Source of the DNA: Drosophila miranda
Lineage: Eukaryota; Arthropoda; Insecta; Diptera; Drosophilidae
NCBI RefSeq assembly: GCF_003369915.1
Contig: NC_046676.1
Coordinates: forward strand, 15,110,001 to 15,174,000
Length of the DNA: 64,000 nucleotides
Reading direction: 5' to 3'
The notes below the pieces were generated by a model. That model searched no databases and was not told the DNA's origin. It saw nothing but the letters and a program-made list of their open reading frames with translations. Position 1 is the first letter of the stretch, and each line of letters opens with the position of its first letter. The translations under genes and the position numbers were made by a program. Positions 1 to 10,843 of the stretch are shown here, one piece after another.

Positions 1-401
1 GGTGATCTGCACAAAGTTCTGTTGCGCCTCCTTCCACGTCCCATTGAACATCGTGTAGAAGTAGGGGCTCTGACTCAAGTAAACCTTGTGCAGGTGCCAC
101 ACCTTGTCCAGCACCATCACGGCCACATCCGAGTTCTTTTCCTCCTTGAACAGTGCCTTGTAAATGTATTGCGTGGTCGTCAGCAGTTTCTTCCTGGCGG
201 TGGAGGCAATCAATAAATTAGCAAATGGAACCACAAACAGTTGGGCTCGGGCAGCTCGCATGCTTACTTCTTGGGCAGAGTGGTACCCAACTGCGTCTGC
301 TCATCCTGGCCCAGGGCGGAGTCCGTGCTGCGCTTCCGCTTCCGGCGGTTGCTAAACACCTCGGCCACATTGCTCTGCATGGATCCCATGATCTGACCCA
401 T
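1..401 (-). CDS. gcl: germ cell-less (gcl), 5' end, BTB-domain nuclear-envelope / germ-plasm protein (partial)
   Basis: Two coding exons read on the minus strand. Exon 1 (401-268) starts MGQIMGSMQSNVAEVF and carries a basic NRRKRKR nuclear-localisation-like run. The intron is 267-194 (74 bp, GTAAGC donor, CAG acceptor). Exon 2 (193-1, cut by the window edge) reads KKKLLTTTQYIYKALF, then the start of a BTB domain (NSDVAVMVLDKVWHLHKVYL, SPYFYTMF). Both the N-terminus and the BTB start match the Drosophila Germ cell-less protein as I remember it. In flies Gcl is a maternal germ-plasm protein at the nuclear envelope, a substrate adaptor for Cullin-3, needed for primordial germ cell formation. Splicing keeps the frame (134 nt, phase 2). 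A CAG acceptor at about 433-435 suggests a further 5' UTR intron. The rest of the gene lies left of the window. Gene identity is confident; the exact 5' UTR is not. Confidence 0.9.
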
Positions 402-1691
402 GGCTGGAGTCCGCTTCCTGGCGCTCGATTGTCTGAAAGTATTCGTTCAACCTATCAATACATGTGTGCGTACGTGGTGTGTGTGTTGTGTTTGCTTACA
501 AATATTCAAGGGGGGAAGATTTGGGTCGAGTTTATCGATTTGACAGGTTGCGTGTTGATAGTGCCTCCCCAGGCCTGCCTACCTGAATGGAAATGGAACC
601 AGTTGACCCAGTTTCGCTCCAGCTGGGCGCCCCCGCAGCTGCTTAAGCGAAAACCTTTTCCCCGTGGGCGTCGAGTGGCTGCCCAGCATAAGCCCTAGGT
701 CCACTAAAAAGTCTGTTCATCAATAGCTCAGCTCAACAGATGGTGATATCATCATCATCATCACCATCACCGTCGTATGCAGTGCGCTTCGAACAGTTCC
801 GACAGTTGCAGTCAAAGCGCACATGACAAAAGGGACAAGTTGCACAAATCTATACGATTGGGATCATTTTTGCGTAGTTCTAAAAGCAGTTCAGTCCCAT
901 AAGCGAGTCTATTTCATATCTAAAGCACGTCTCTTGCTGTCCCTATTCAATCAGACTCCATAAAACTATAAATAGCTGCAATATATCTATGAAGCCCCAC
1001 CCCACTGTATCTGTGAACACATTTTCATGTAATTTTGGGGGGAGGTTGGATACATAATTAGAACGAGATCAAACGAACTCGTTTTCGTGGCGTTGTTGTT
1101 TATGTTTTCGCGTTCAGCTGGAGCTGGATGAATGTTGTAACCATGTCAAGGCCGTTGATTCCAGTGGTTACACTGCCCATAAAGAAACACACTTTCATAT
1201 TTGGCCAATGCTGATTGTCTCTATCAGAGGCATGTTGAAAATACGGTTCGAAGTGTGATTTGTTGACCCCTAAATGGAAGTAATCTTCTGCACAATCATG
1301 GGAAGAATACAGAGTTTAATCCAGCCAGTTTATTCAGTTTCCTAATCATTAATCGGATCTGAATCGGCGGCTTTCAACACCTTTATTGTGTTGACAACAC
1401 CGCGATTCGCATTGATATGGATGGCCAGACACGGTCGATGGTCGCCTTCAACCAACCGACTTATCCAGCCAGCCAGCTCCATCTTGAACTCACATTTCAA
1501 TGATGTGATATGGAATGGTGTTAGGGTGGGAGCAGCAGCAGATGGAGGTTTGTTTTGGTGCGGCGCAGTTCCGAAAACAAAAGTAAACTATTGGGAACCG
1601 GTTTGCGCAGCCATACACATTTCTTATAAGACCAAAACAAGAAAGGCGATTGCAGCAGATTCAAATTACGTCACCAGTTAGAGGCACAGAT

Positions 1692-1743
1692 GCACACACA
1701 CACACACACACAGAGAGAGCGAGAGAAACGGAGAGATAGAGAG
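1692..1743. repeat. CA/GA microsatellite
   Basis: A (CA)n run passes directly into an impure GA-rich run (GAGAGAG with AAAC and ATAG interruptions). This is plain simple-sequence DNA, useful as a length marker and not evidently functional. Confidence 0.85.
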
Positions 1744-1894
1744 AAACTAAACAATTGACGTTATATTTGAATGCGATGATATCACACTGCAAATATCATG
1801 ATATGGGACATCTCCCAACAAAATGGGAGAAAAAAAAAGAAAAAAGTTAATGTAGCCCAAGGAGTAACGGCTAATTAACGTGAGTTTTCGTCGA

Positions 1895-1975
1895 AGAAGC
1901 CAACAAGCTCGGGCGGGATTCGAACACACGATCGAAGTGATAGCGCGATCGTCGTCCCTACCTAAAACCGCATGA
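1895..1975 (-). pseudogene. tRNA-like fragment with a B-box (decayed tRNA or tRNA-derived repeat)
   Basis: On the minus strand the string GTTCGAATCCCGCC (complement of 1914-1927 or so) is a good pol III B-box / T-arm match. About 40 bases earlier, TAGGTAGGGACG loosely resembles an A-box, and CGATCG repeats flank a possible anticodon loop. A full cloverleaf does not form: the T-stem has a mismatch, no 5' acceptor strand matches the 3' strand CCGAGC, and the anticodon stem-loop has the wrong size. It is more likely a broken tRNA or a tRNA-derived short repeat than a working gene. Chance similarity is possible. Confidence 0.25.
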
Positions 1976-2273
1976 GAAATGTCCAAACGTCTAGACCGCA
2001 TAGCCACGCCAGCTAGAAGTTTAATCGCTTCCCAGAGCAAACATACATGCTCATGTATGTTGTTGCGGTTGATCCCAACCTGATTGGCACTCTCCAATTT
2101 CGCACTTACTATTTACGACGGGCGCTGTTGTTTGGCACTGATAACGCCATAGGCCCCACTTTGATATGGCGAGCACACACACCATCTATCTGATCACCCA
2201 CCCGCGTGGACGCTTTTGTTCTCTCCTTCTCTCCGATTCCATGGCGTTTCGTAGAGTGCAGTTAATCTCTGCC

Positions 2274-2283
2274 TCTATAAATA
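2274..2283 (+). promoter_or_regulatory. TATA box, orphan promoter candidate
   Basis: CTATAAATAG fits the Drosophila TATA consensus well. A transcript would start near 2305. A 61-codon open frame follows (2294-2479) but is low-complexity, Gly/Arg-rich at its end and unlike any family I know. The next 600 bp lead into the edge of the amplified block at 2897, so any original downstream gene may have been displaced. No known gene can be tied to it. Confidence 0.3.
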
Positions 2284-2896
2284 GGAGACAAAAGTGAATT
2301 CGGAGTATGACGTAGTGCAGAAGTGTGGGACAGGGGAGGAAAGGCAACTAGTGCGTTTGCTGAGAAACAGCAACAGCGCGCAGGAACGCGGAGAAACAAC
2401 AATCGAACGACGCAAAATGATAGGCACTAGGGTTCGCGGGGCGAGGGGAGGCATAGGCAATGGCGGTGGTGGGCACTGAGATAAAAGGAAACTTACTGTA
2501 AAAGTGCAGTTACAGTAACGCGATTTTATATAACTGCAGTTGCACTCCACGTTCACTTTTGCTTATTTCCTAAAAACACCAATTAAAAACAGGTTTCTCT
2601 GTGTCTTTTAGTAGGACCTATATCAGTTCATATTTAAAAGCAAATGTTTCTATTTGTATTTTGTACGCAAGTTCCTCTTTTCCACAGAGCGATGCACCAA
2701 CCCCAAAAAAATCAGTAACAAGGGCAGTAAAAAGTAATTATAAGCGCGGGATGCGGAGAGATGTTTTGTACGGTATTTGCAATGTTTATTGTGCGGCGCG
2801 CGTATTGAAGACTTCTCACACGATTGAATATTTTGTCTGCTACAGCTGGGCCCCAACGTTGTGATAATTCGAGCCCCACAGCCCCCATTTATCGTT

Positions 2897-3694
2897 AAAA
2901 TATACGGTCCGACCCTCAGAAATATACCAAAATATACCATCTCATTTAAAAAATATACCGTAAATATACTGACGAATTCAAGTTCTATTTTACATATTCC
3001 TCGATTTTGATCTTCCGTGGAATATTACTATATATACATATAGCACATTTAGCCATGCCCACATAATTTTATATGGTTACTGATTCAACTTTCTACTTGA
3101 CTGGCTTATTTTAAATACTTGCTTTTATTAGATTTTGCCTAAAAAAAAGGTGTTAGTGAAAAAGGTCAAACAAAAAAAAGTTAGGGCGTAATTGTTCCTA
3201 TTGCTCATAGTTTTATTCCATTGATAAATACATTTTCTACAAGATTAACGAATTTTAAGTACTCCCATTTATTGTATTTTGACTAAAACAAGGTTTAAAC
3301 AAAAAAAACAGTCACAATGTTGTAACGTCAATGTTGCTGGTATTTAAAGTCTTGTTGCTTGTCAGCCTATGGCCATTTGTATACACTAGTATTTGGTTTA
3401 TTTTATATAAAGCTGCTTTAAAACGTAATTTAGAAAGACCATTTCTAAAAATGATATGTCTTAGTCGTTACTCATTCCTGGTCTTTGTAAGGAGACCACT
3501 ACCTGCAAAATATCGTTGAAATATCTTTTAAACAGAGATTGACAACAGCCCAAGGATGACCCAAGCCCGAGGATGATTTCCATGTTTTTCACAAATAGAA
3601 AAGTTCTCAGAATACACACTACTTGAATTCATAAGTGATTTTATTTAGACTATAACAAACCCTTAAAAATACGAGATGGCAAATATAACATGTA
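2897..3694. repeat. Left outer arm of the block: 3' flank of subito copy 1, inverted copy of 52115-52908
   Basis: The sequence matches the reverse complement of 52115-52908 from the shared AAAATATACGGTCCGACCC at the outer edge up to the gene stop. Homology stops abruptly at 2897, giving a clear rearrangement breakpoint against unique DNA on the left. It contains repeated GGTATATTT-type motifs (minus strand) at 2925-2965, then AT-rich 3' flank and a minus-strand AATAAA polyadenylation signal about 50 bases past the stop codon. Like the right arm it reads CTATTTTAC at about 2982-2990, whereas all internal units have CTTTTTAC, so the two outer ends pair with each other rather than with the interior. 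Confidence 0.8.
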
Positions 3695-5758
3695 CTATTC
3701 ATCATCGAGTATTTCTATGGACGCATTGGGCTCATCCTCCTTTTCGTCAATACTGTCGGATTCGCTTGAGGGAGGTTTGAGTTCCTCGATTTCATCCTTG
3801 AGATCCTCGATTTGCTCTTCGTACAGCCGCTTTTGTGCTGCCAGCTGCAATGATACGCGATTGTTTAGTGGCAATGGAAAGGCAAACCATCTTATGTAAG
3901 GCGTACAAACCTTAAACTCGAACTCCCGCTCTGCCATCAGACGTTGCTTCTCGGCCTGCTTCTCCCACTGCTTTTTGTTTTCCCGCAACAATTCTTGGTA
4001 GGTCTCCGAAATTTCCTTTTGCAGCCTCTCCTCCAGCAGCTGCTTCTTCAGTACATGGTCCAACTTCAATCGATCGATCTCTTGCCGCAGGCTGTACGGT
4101 AAAAAGTGTATTATACGATGTGTTATTATGCCGAAAAGCGATGAGCTCATTAGATTTCTATACCTGATATTATTCTCCTCAATCTCTTTGATGTATTCGT
4201 ACTGGGTATTCTTTTTAGAGTTGTCAAAGAAACCAGAATATCGTGTACTATGCTGCTTTATCAAAGGCTCTTTAAAAATGATATTCTTCGCTATGGAGGC
4301 GAAGTTGAGCACGTTCAGGTTTTCCTCATAGAACTTCTCCAGCGGTGTGACAGTCACTATCATGGCCAAGCGTTCCTTTCCGAGCAGGGCTGCTTGCAAC
4401 AGCATGGTAAGCTTTGAATCGCGAAATGGTATGACGTCATTGTTTGGCTTCTTCCGTGAAGTACTGGCCGCGTCCAGACACCGCCCAAAGTCATTAGGGA
4501 GGTGTTGATGTTTTTCGCCTCCTTGAGGCGTAACCCGATGGTGACCGTGTTGTTTACACGCTCCGAGCCCGCGAGGTCGCAAAACTTGTACGAACATTGA
4601 GTGGTCATTCCCGAGCAGTTGTACTTCAACACATCCACGATGAAGACACAGTGGGATCTGCTAGAGTTCGCGTTCACCGAGGTCGAAGCGTAGGTGGAAC
4701 GCTGCTGTCCCAGCCGCAGCAGCTGCAAGGCTTCCTCGCTGCTTCTTACGAACACAGTCGTCAGGCCCTTGATATATACTTGACCTTTATTGCAGGAGAT
4801 CTTCATGGGCTTTCGCGGAACAGCACCAAGATTTTCTTGACGCGGCGGTATGGTCAATAGGTCATATACCAGTTCATTGTAGATCTCCACAAATGATACC
4901 CAAATCATTACCGAGACGTTCGGGTCGTCCTTTGTCTCGAAGGTGTGATCCCCCTGAATCGCCTCCTTCAGTCGCTCGTGATGCCCGCCAATATCCGGGC
5001 ACAAGCTAAGCAGTTTCTTGCTTATTTGCATTTCCCGCAACGTGGTCTCGTCCTGAAGGAACTCAATGCAGCCGTTGACCAGTTTTAGTTTGGGTGAGTG
5101 GTATAAGTTTTCCATGTAGATGGTGAATATGTGCTCTAGGCCGCGGGGTATAACACCAGCAAGCACATCATCGCCTTTGTTGGAAAAAACATTATGAGGA
5201 GTTGCCCTTTGGTGCAGACAGTAAAATATCGAACATACCAAGCAATGTGTACGTTTTTCCCGAGCCTGAAGTGCCATACGTCATTATGGTAACGCATTCT
5301 TCTTCCAGAATCCTGGGACCAACACAGATGTCGTAGACATCCCGCTGCCCAACGGAGCCATCGAATATAGATGTGAATCCAAAGTGCTTTACCATTTTGT
5401 TGACATTGGTGCTGGTGTTTTCACTCTTCACGCTGGTAACCAGCACTTTTCCATCGTCTGATACCGAGTATGCTTTGGAGGCGACACCCACGGGACGCAG
5501 ACGCAAAAAGACCTGTGGCCCAGTATCCCCGACACTGATATCTTCAGCACTCGGGACACTAGTTGCATAGTCTCCACCATTGGATGCGCACTCTGACTCA
5601 GAGTCTGAGCCGTCTGTGCTCTCCATGGCATCATGTATATCATCGAACAGACGCAACTTTTTCTCCGGTCTTGGTCGACAGCGCCGGTCAACGCTGGGAT
5701 CTCGAGCCATGAGAAATGAGCGCTTCTCGCGCACTGGTGCTTCATACGAATCGCTCAT
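3695..5758 (-). pseudogene. sub: Subito-like kinesin-6, minus-strand copy 1 (frameshifted)
   Basis: Same four-exon layout as the other copies: 5758-5239, 5174-4164, 4091-3911 and 3844-3695. One C is missing in the run at about 4483-4486 (others read ACCGCCCCAAAG), which shifts the frame after MTLG inside the motor domain, between switch II and the last motor helices. The reading frame after the lesion continues cleanly to the normal stop, so the damage is recent or could be an assembly or sequencing slip. Unshifted parts keep the P-loop, switch I and switch II. It carries the K form of the KEA(K/T)NINTSL site, shared with copy 2 and the plus-strand copy but not with copies 3-7. It is the outermost copy, next to the gcl-side breakpoint. 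A truncated motor made from it would lack the neck and coiled coil. Confidence 0.85.
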
Positions 5759-7266
5759 GTTAAGGTGTGACGGTTGCCGGATTAGCGCTTTTTTTCAGAC
5801 GCCTCTGGTAGGGTTGCCGCTTTTTTCAAATTTGTGTAGATGACAGCTACGACAAGTGATACGGTATCGAACGTTGAACGTAATATTTATACCGTGATAG
5901 TTTTTGCCAAAATTTATTGATATTTTCTATCAAATATAATTCCATAAAGACTGCAAGTTCAAGGCACACAAGACTAGAAGCATTTCCCATACAAAATATA
6001 GATGAGTCAGTTCATACATCGAATATGTACCAAACGAATTTACAGCGTACGCTCCCAGGTCTTCGGTTGCTGCATTCGCGCTTTTTTTCAGACGCCTCTG
6101 GTAGGGTTGCCGCTTTTTTCAAATTTGTGTAGATGACAGCTACGACCAGTGATACGGTATCGAACGTTGAACGTAATATTTATACCGTGATAGTTTTTGC
6201 CAAAATTTATTGATATTTTCTATCAAATATAATTCCATAAAGACTGCAAGTTCAAGGCACACAAGACTAGAAGAACTAGAAGACTAGAAGAATACTATCT
6301 ATATAGAACATTTAGCCATGCCCACTAAATTTTGTACGATTGATGAATCAATTCTATACATGATTGGCCTATTCGAAATACTTGCTTTTATTGGATTTCT
6401 ATATAACATTGAAAATTAAATTAATAGATTGATGAAATTGACAAAAATACCATAGGAGCGCGGCGAAAACCAGTATTTCTACAGTATGACCCTCAGAAAT
6501 ATACCAAAATATACCGTCTCATTTTAAAAATATACCGTAAATATACTGACGAATTCAAGTTCTTTTTACATATTCCTCGATTTTGATCTTCCGTGGAATA
6601 TTACTATATATATAGCACATTTAGCCATGCCCACATAATTTTATATGGTTACTGATTCAACTTTCTACTTGACTGGCTTATTTTAAATACTTGCTTTTAT
6701 TAGATTTTGCCTAAAAAAAAGGTGTTAGTGAAAAAGGTCAAACAAAAAAAAGTTAGGGCGTAATTGTTCCTATTGCTCATAGTTTTATTCCATTGATAAA
6801 TACATTTTCTACAAGATTAACGAATTTTAAGTACTCCCATTTATTGTATTTTGACTAAAACAAGGTTTAAACAAAAAAAACAGTCACAATGTTGTAACGT
6901 CAATGTTGCTGGTATTTAAAGTCTTGTTGCTTGTCAGCCTATGGCCATTTGTATACACTAGTATTTGGTTTATTTTATATAAAGCTGCTTTAAAACGTAA
7001 TTTAGAAAGACCATTTCTAAAAATGATATGTCTTAGTCGTTACTCATTCCTGGTCTTTGTAAGGAGACCACTACCTGCAAAATATCGTTGAAATATCTTT
7101 TAAACAGAGATTGACAACAGCCCAAGGATGACCCAAGCCCGAGGATGATTTCCATGTTTTTCACAAATAGAAAAGTTCTCAGAATACACACTACTTGAAT
7201 TCATAAGTGATTTTATTTAGACTATAACAAACCCTTAAAAATACAAGATGGCAAATATAACATGTA
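5759..7266. repeat. Inter-gene spacer 1: satellite monomers, older flank copy, 3' flank of copy 2
   Basis: From the copy 1 start outward: about 25 bp of leader, then about 1.7 satellite monomers in minus orientation (5785-6273), both of the shorter 293-bp class (GTTGAACGT). A short ACTAGAAG minisatellite follows (about 6270-6290). Next is a segment (6291-6470) that resembles the subito 3' flank at reduced identity (shared CATTTAGCCATGCCCAC and AATACTTGCTTTTATT), then the GGTATATTT-rich junction (6480-6545) and the good copy of the 3' flank. Unlike later spacers the second monomer lacks the 4-bp-longer GTTGTCAGTTCGT form. Confidence 0.75.
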
Positions 7267-9331
7267 CTATTCATCATCGAGTATTTCTATGGACGCATTG
7301 GGCTCATCCTCCTTTTCGTCAATACTGTCGGATTCGCTTGAGGGAGGTTTGAGTTCCTCGATTTCATCCTTGAGATCCTCGATTTGCTCTTCGTACAGCC
7401 GCTTTTGTGCTGCCAGCTGCAATGATACGCGATTGTTTAGTGGCAATGGAAAGGCAAACCATCTTATGTAAGGCGTACAAACCTTAAACTCGAACTCCCG
7501 CTCTGCCATCAGACGTTGCTTCTCGGCCTGCTTCTCCCACTGCTTTTTGTTTTCCCGCAACAATTCTTGGTAGGTCTCCGAAATTTCCTTTTGCAGCCTC
7601 TCCTCCAGCAGCTGCTTCTTCAGTACATGGTCCAACTTCAATCGATCGATCTCTTGCCGCAGGCTGTACGGTAAAAAGTGTATTATACGATGTGTTATTA
7701 TGCCGAAAAGCGATGAGCTCATTAGATTTCTATACCTGATATTATTCTCCTCAATCTCTTTGATGTATTCGTACTGGGTATTCTTTTTAGAGTTGTCAAA
7801 GAAACCAGAATATCGTGTACTATGCTGCTTTATCAAAGGCTCTTTAAAAATGATATTCTTCGCTATGGAGGCGAAGTTGAGCACGTTCAGGTTTTCCTCA
7901 TAGAACTTCTCCAGCGGTGTGACAGTCACTATCATGGCCAAGCGTTCCTTTCCGAGCAGGGCTGCTTGCAACAGCATGGTAAGCTTTGAATCGCGAAATG
8001 GTATGACGTCATTGTTTGGCTTCTTCCGTGAAGTACTGGCCGCGTCCAGACACCGCCCCAAAGTCATTAGGGAGGTGTTGATGTTTTTCGCCTCCTTGAG
8101 GCGTAACCCGATGGTGACCGTGTTGTTTACACGCTCCGAGCCCGCGAGGTCGCAAAACTTGTACGAACATTGAGTGGTCATTCCCGAGCAGTTGTACTTC
8201 AACACATCCACGATGAAGACACAGTGGGATCTGCTAGAGTTCGCGTTCACCGAGGTCGAAGCGTAGGTGGAACGCTGCTGTCCCAGCCGCAGCAGCTGCA
8301 AGGCTTCCTCGCTGCTTCTTACGAACACAGTCGTCAGGCCCTTGATATATACTTGACCTTTATTGCAGGAGATCTTCATGGGCTTTCGCGGAACAGCACC
8401 AAGATTTTCTTGACGCGGCGGTATGGTCAATAGGTCATATACCAGTTCATTGTAGATCTCCACAAATGATACCCAAATCATTACCGAGACGTTCGGGTCG
8501 TCCTTTGTCTCGAAGGTGTGATCCCCCTGAATCGCCTCCTTCAGTCGCTCGTGATGCCCGCCAATATCCGGGCACAAGCTAAGCAGTTTCTTGCTTATTT
8601 GCATTTCCCGCAACGTGGTCTCGTCCTGAAGGAACTCAATGCAGCCGTTGACCAGTTTTAGTTTGGGTGAGTGGTATAAGTTTTCCATGTAGATGGTGAA
8701 TATGTGCTCTAGGCCGCGGGGTATAACACCAGCAAGCACATCATCGCCTTTGTTGGAAAAAACATTATGAGGAGTTGCCCTTTGGTGCAGACAGTAAAAT
8801 ATCGAACATACCAAGCAATGTGTACGTTTTTCCCGAGCCTGAAGTGCCATACGTCATTATGGTAACGCATTCTCCTTCCAGAATCCTGGGACCAACACAG
8901 ATGTCGTAGACATCCCGCTGCCCAACGGAGCCATCGAATATAGATGTGAATCCAAAGTGCTTTACCATTTTGTTGACATTGGTGCTGGTGTTTTCACTCT
9001 TCACGCTGGTAACCAGCACTTTTCCATCGTCTGATACCGAGTATGCTTTGGAGGCGACACCCACGGGACGCAGACGCAAAAAGACCTGTGGCCCAGTATC
9101 CCCGACACTGATATCTTCAGCACTCGGGACACTAGTTGCATAGTCTCCACCATTGGATGCGCACTCTGACTCAGAGTCTGAGCCGTCTGTGCTCTCCATG
9201 GCATCATGTATATCATCGAACAGACGCAACTTTTTCTCCGGTCTTGGTCGACAGCGCCGGTCAATGCTGGGATCTCGAGCCATGAGAAATGAGCGCTTCT
9301 CGCGCACTGGTGCTTCATACGAATCGCTCAT
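7267..9331 (-). CDS. sub: Subito-like kinesin-6, minus-strand copy 2 (intact)
   Basis: Predicted spliced product 620 aa from exons 9331-8812, 8747-7736, 7663-7483 and 7416-7267. Introns 2 and 3 are in frame and stop-free, so an unspliced frame runs from the end of intron 1 to the stop; intron 1 (64 bp) must be removed to join ...KTYTLLG to DDVLAG. Copy-specific features: E153G just before the P-loop strand (LEGECVTI), Ile at residue 23, and ancestral K394. Motor motifs GTSGSGKT (162-169), NANSSRSH (341-348) and DLAGSE (373-378) are intact. A minus-strand AATAAA lies at 7217-7212, 50 bp past the stop. Expression is unproven. Confidence 0.85.
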
Positions 9332-10843
9332 GTTAAGGTGTGACGGTTGCCGGATTAGCGCTTTTTTTCAGACGCCTCTGGTAGGGCTGCCGCTTTTTTC
9401 AAATTTGTGTAGATGACAGCTACGACCAGTGATACGGTATCGAACGTTGAACGTAATATTTATACCGTGATAGTTTTTGCCAAAATTTATTGATATTTTC
9501 TATCAAATATAATTCCATAAAGACTGCAAGTTCAAGGCACACAAGACTAGAAGCATTTCCCATACAAAATATAGATGAGTCAGTTTATACATCGAATATG
9601 TACCAAACGAATTTACAGCGTACGCTCCCAGGTCTTCGGTTGCTGCATTCGCGCTTTTTTTCAGACGCCTCTGGTAGGGTTGCCGCTTTTTTCAAATTTG
9701 TGTAGATGACAGCTACGACCAGTGATACGGTATCGAACGTTGTCAGTTCGTAATATTTATACCGTGATAGTTTTTGCCAAAATTTATTGATATTTTCTAT
9801 CAAATATAATTCCATAAAGACTGCAAGTTCAAGGCACACAAGACTAGAAGAACTAGAAGACTAGAAGAATACTATCTATATAGATCATTTAGCCATGCCC
9901 ACTAAATTTTGTACGATTGATGAATCAATTCTATACATGATTGGCCTATTCGAAATACTTGCTTTTATTGGATTTCTATATAACATTGAAAATTAAATTA
10001 ATAGATTGATGAAATTGACAAAAATACCATGGGAGCGCGGCGAAAACCAGTATTTCTACAGTATGACCCTCAGAAATATACCAAAATATACCGTCTCATT
10101 TTAAAAATATACCGTAAATATACTGACGAATTCAAGTTCTTTTTACATATTCCTCGATTTTGATCTTCCGTGGAATATTACTATATATATAGCACATTTA
10201 GCCATGCCCACATAATTTTATATGGTTACTGATTCAACTTTCTACTTGACTGGCTTATTTTAAATACTTGCTTTTATTAGATTTTGCCTAAACAAAAGGT
10301 GTTAGTGAAAAAGGTCAAACAAAAAAAAGTTAGGGCGTAATTGTTCCTATTGCTCATAGTTTTATTCCATTGATAAATACATTTTCTACAAGATTAACGA
10401 ATTTTAAGTACTCCCATTTATTGTATTTTGACTAAAACAAGGTTTAAACAAAAAAAACAGTCACAATGTTGTAACGTCAATGTTGCTGGTATTTAAAGTC
10501 TTGTTGCTTGTCAGCCTATGGCCATTTGTATACACTAGTATTTGGTTTATTTTTTATAAAGCTGCTTTAAAACGTAATTTAGAAAGACCATTTCTAAAAA
10601 TGATATGTCTTAGTCGTTACTCATTCCTGGTCTTTGTAAGGAGACCACTACCTGCAAAATATCGTTGAAATATCTTTTAAACAGAGATTGACAACAGCCC
10701 AAGGATGACCCAAGCCCGAGGATGATTTCCATGTTTTTCACAAATAGAAAAGTTCTCAGAATACACACTACTTGAATTCATAAGTGATTTTATTTAGACT
10801 ATAACAAACCCTTAAAAATACAAGATGGCAAATATAACATGTA
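9332..10843. repeat. Inter-gene spacer 2
   Basis: About 1.7 satellite monomers (about 9358-9850). The gene-proximal monomer is the 293-bp class and the distal one is the 297-bp class (GTTGTCAGTTCGT). Then come the ACTAGAAG minisatellite, the older diverged flank (about 9868-10040), the junction with AACCAGTATTTCTACAGTAT at about 10044-10065, and the 3' flank of copy 3. This is the commonest spacer form, also seen in spacers 4, 5 and 6. Confidence 0.75.

Larger units (their letters stand above)
402..2896. other. Upstream region of gcl; no gene recognised
   Basis: About 2.5 kb between the gcl start codon and the left edge of the kinesin/satellite block. It probably holds the gcl promoter and 5' UTR exon(s), with the minus-strand acceptor near 433-435. 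Short open frames on both strands show no family resemblance, and several run through simple repeat. Items seen inside are listed separately: a CA/GA microsatellite, a tRNA-like fragment and a TATA box. I see no convincing coding gene here. Confidence 0.5.

Noticed and set aside
1747-2097. 116-codon minus-strand frame upstream of gcl
   Set aside because: It runs through the tRNA-like fragment and AT-rich DNA, with no domain resemblance.
3331-3519. Repeated 62-codon plus-strand frame downstream of each subito copy
   Set aside because: It lies in AT-rich 3' flank, is repeated only because the unit is, and has no recognisable domain despite a hydrophobic start.
7919-8433. Plus-strand frames antisense to subito copies (84-87 codons)
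   Set aside because: They are shadows of the strongly coding minus strand, whose kinesin motifs are unmistakable.
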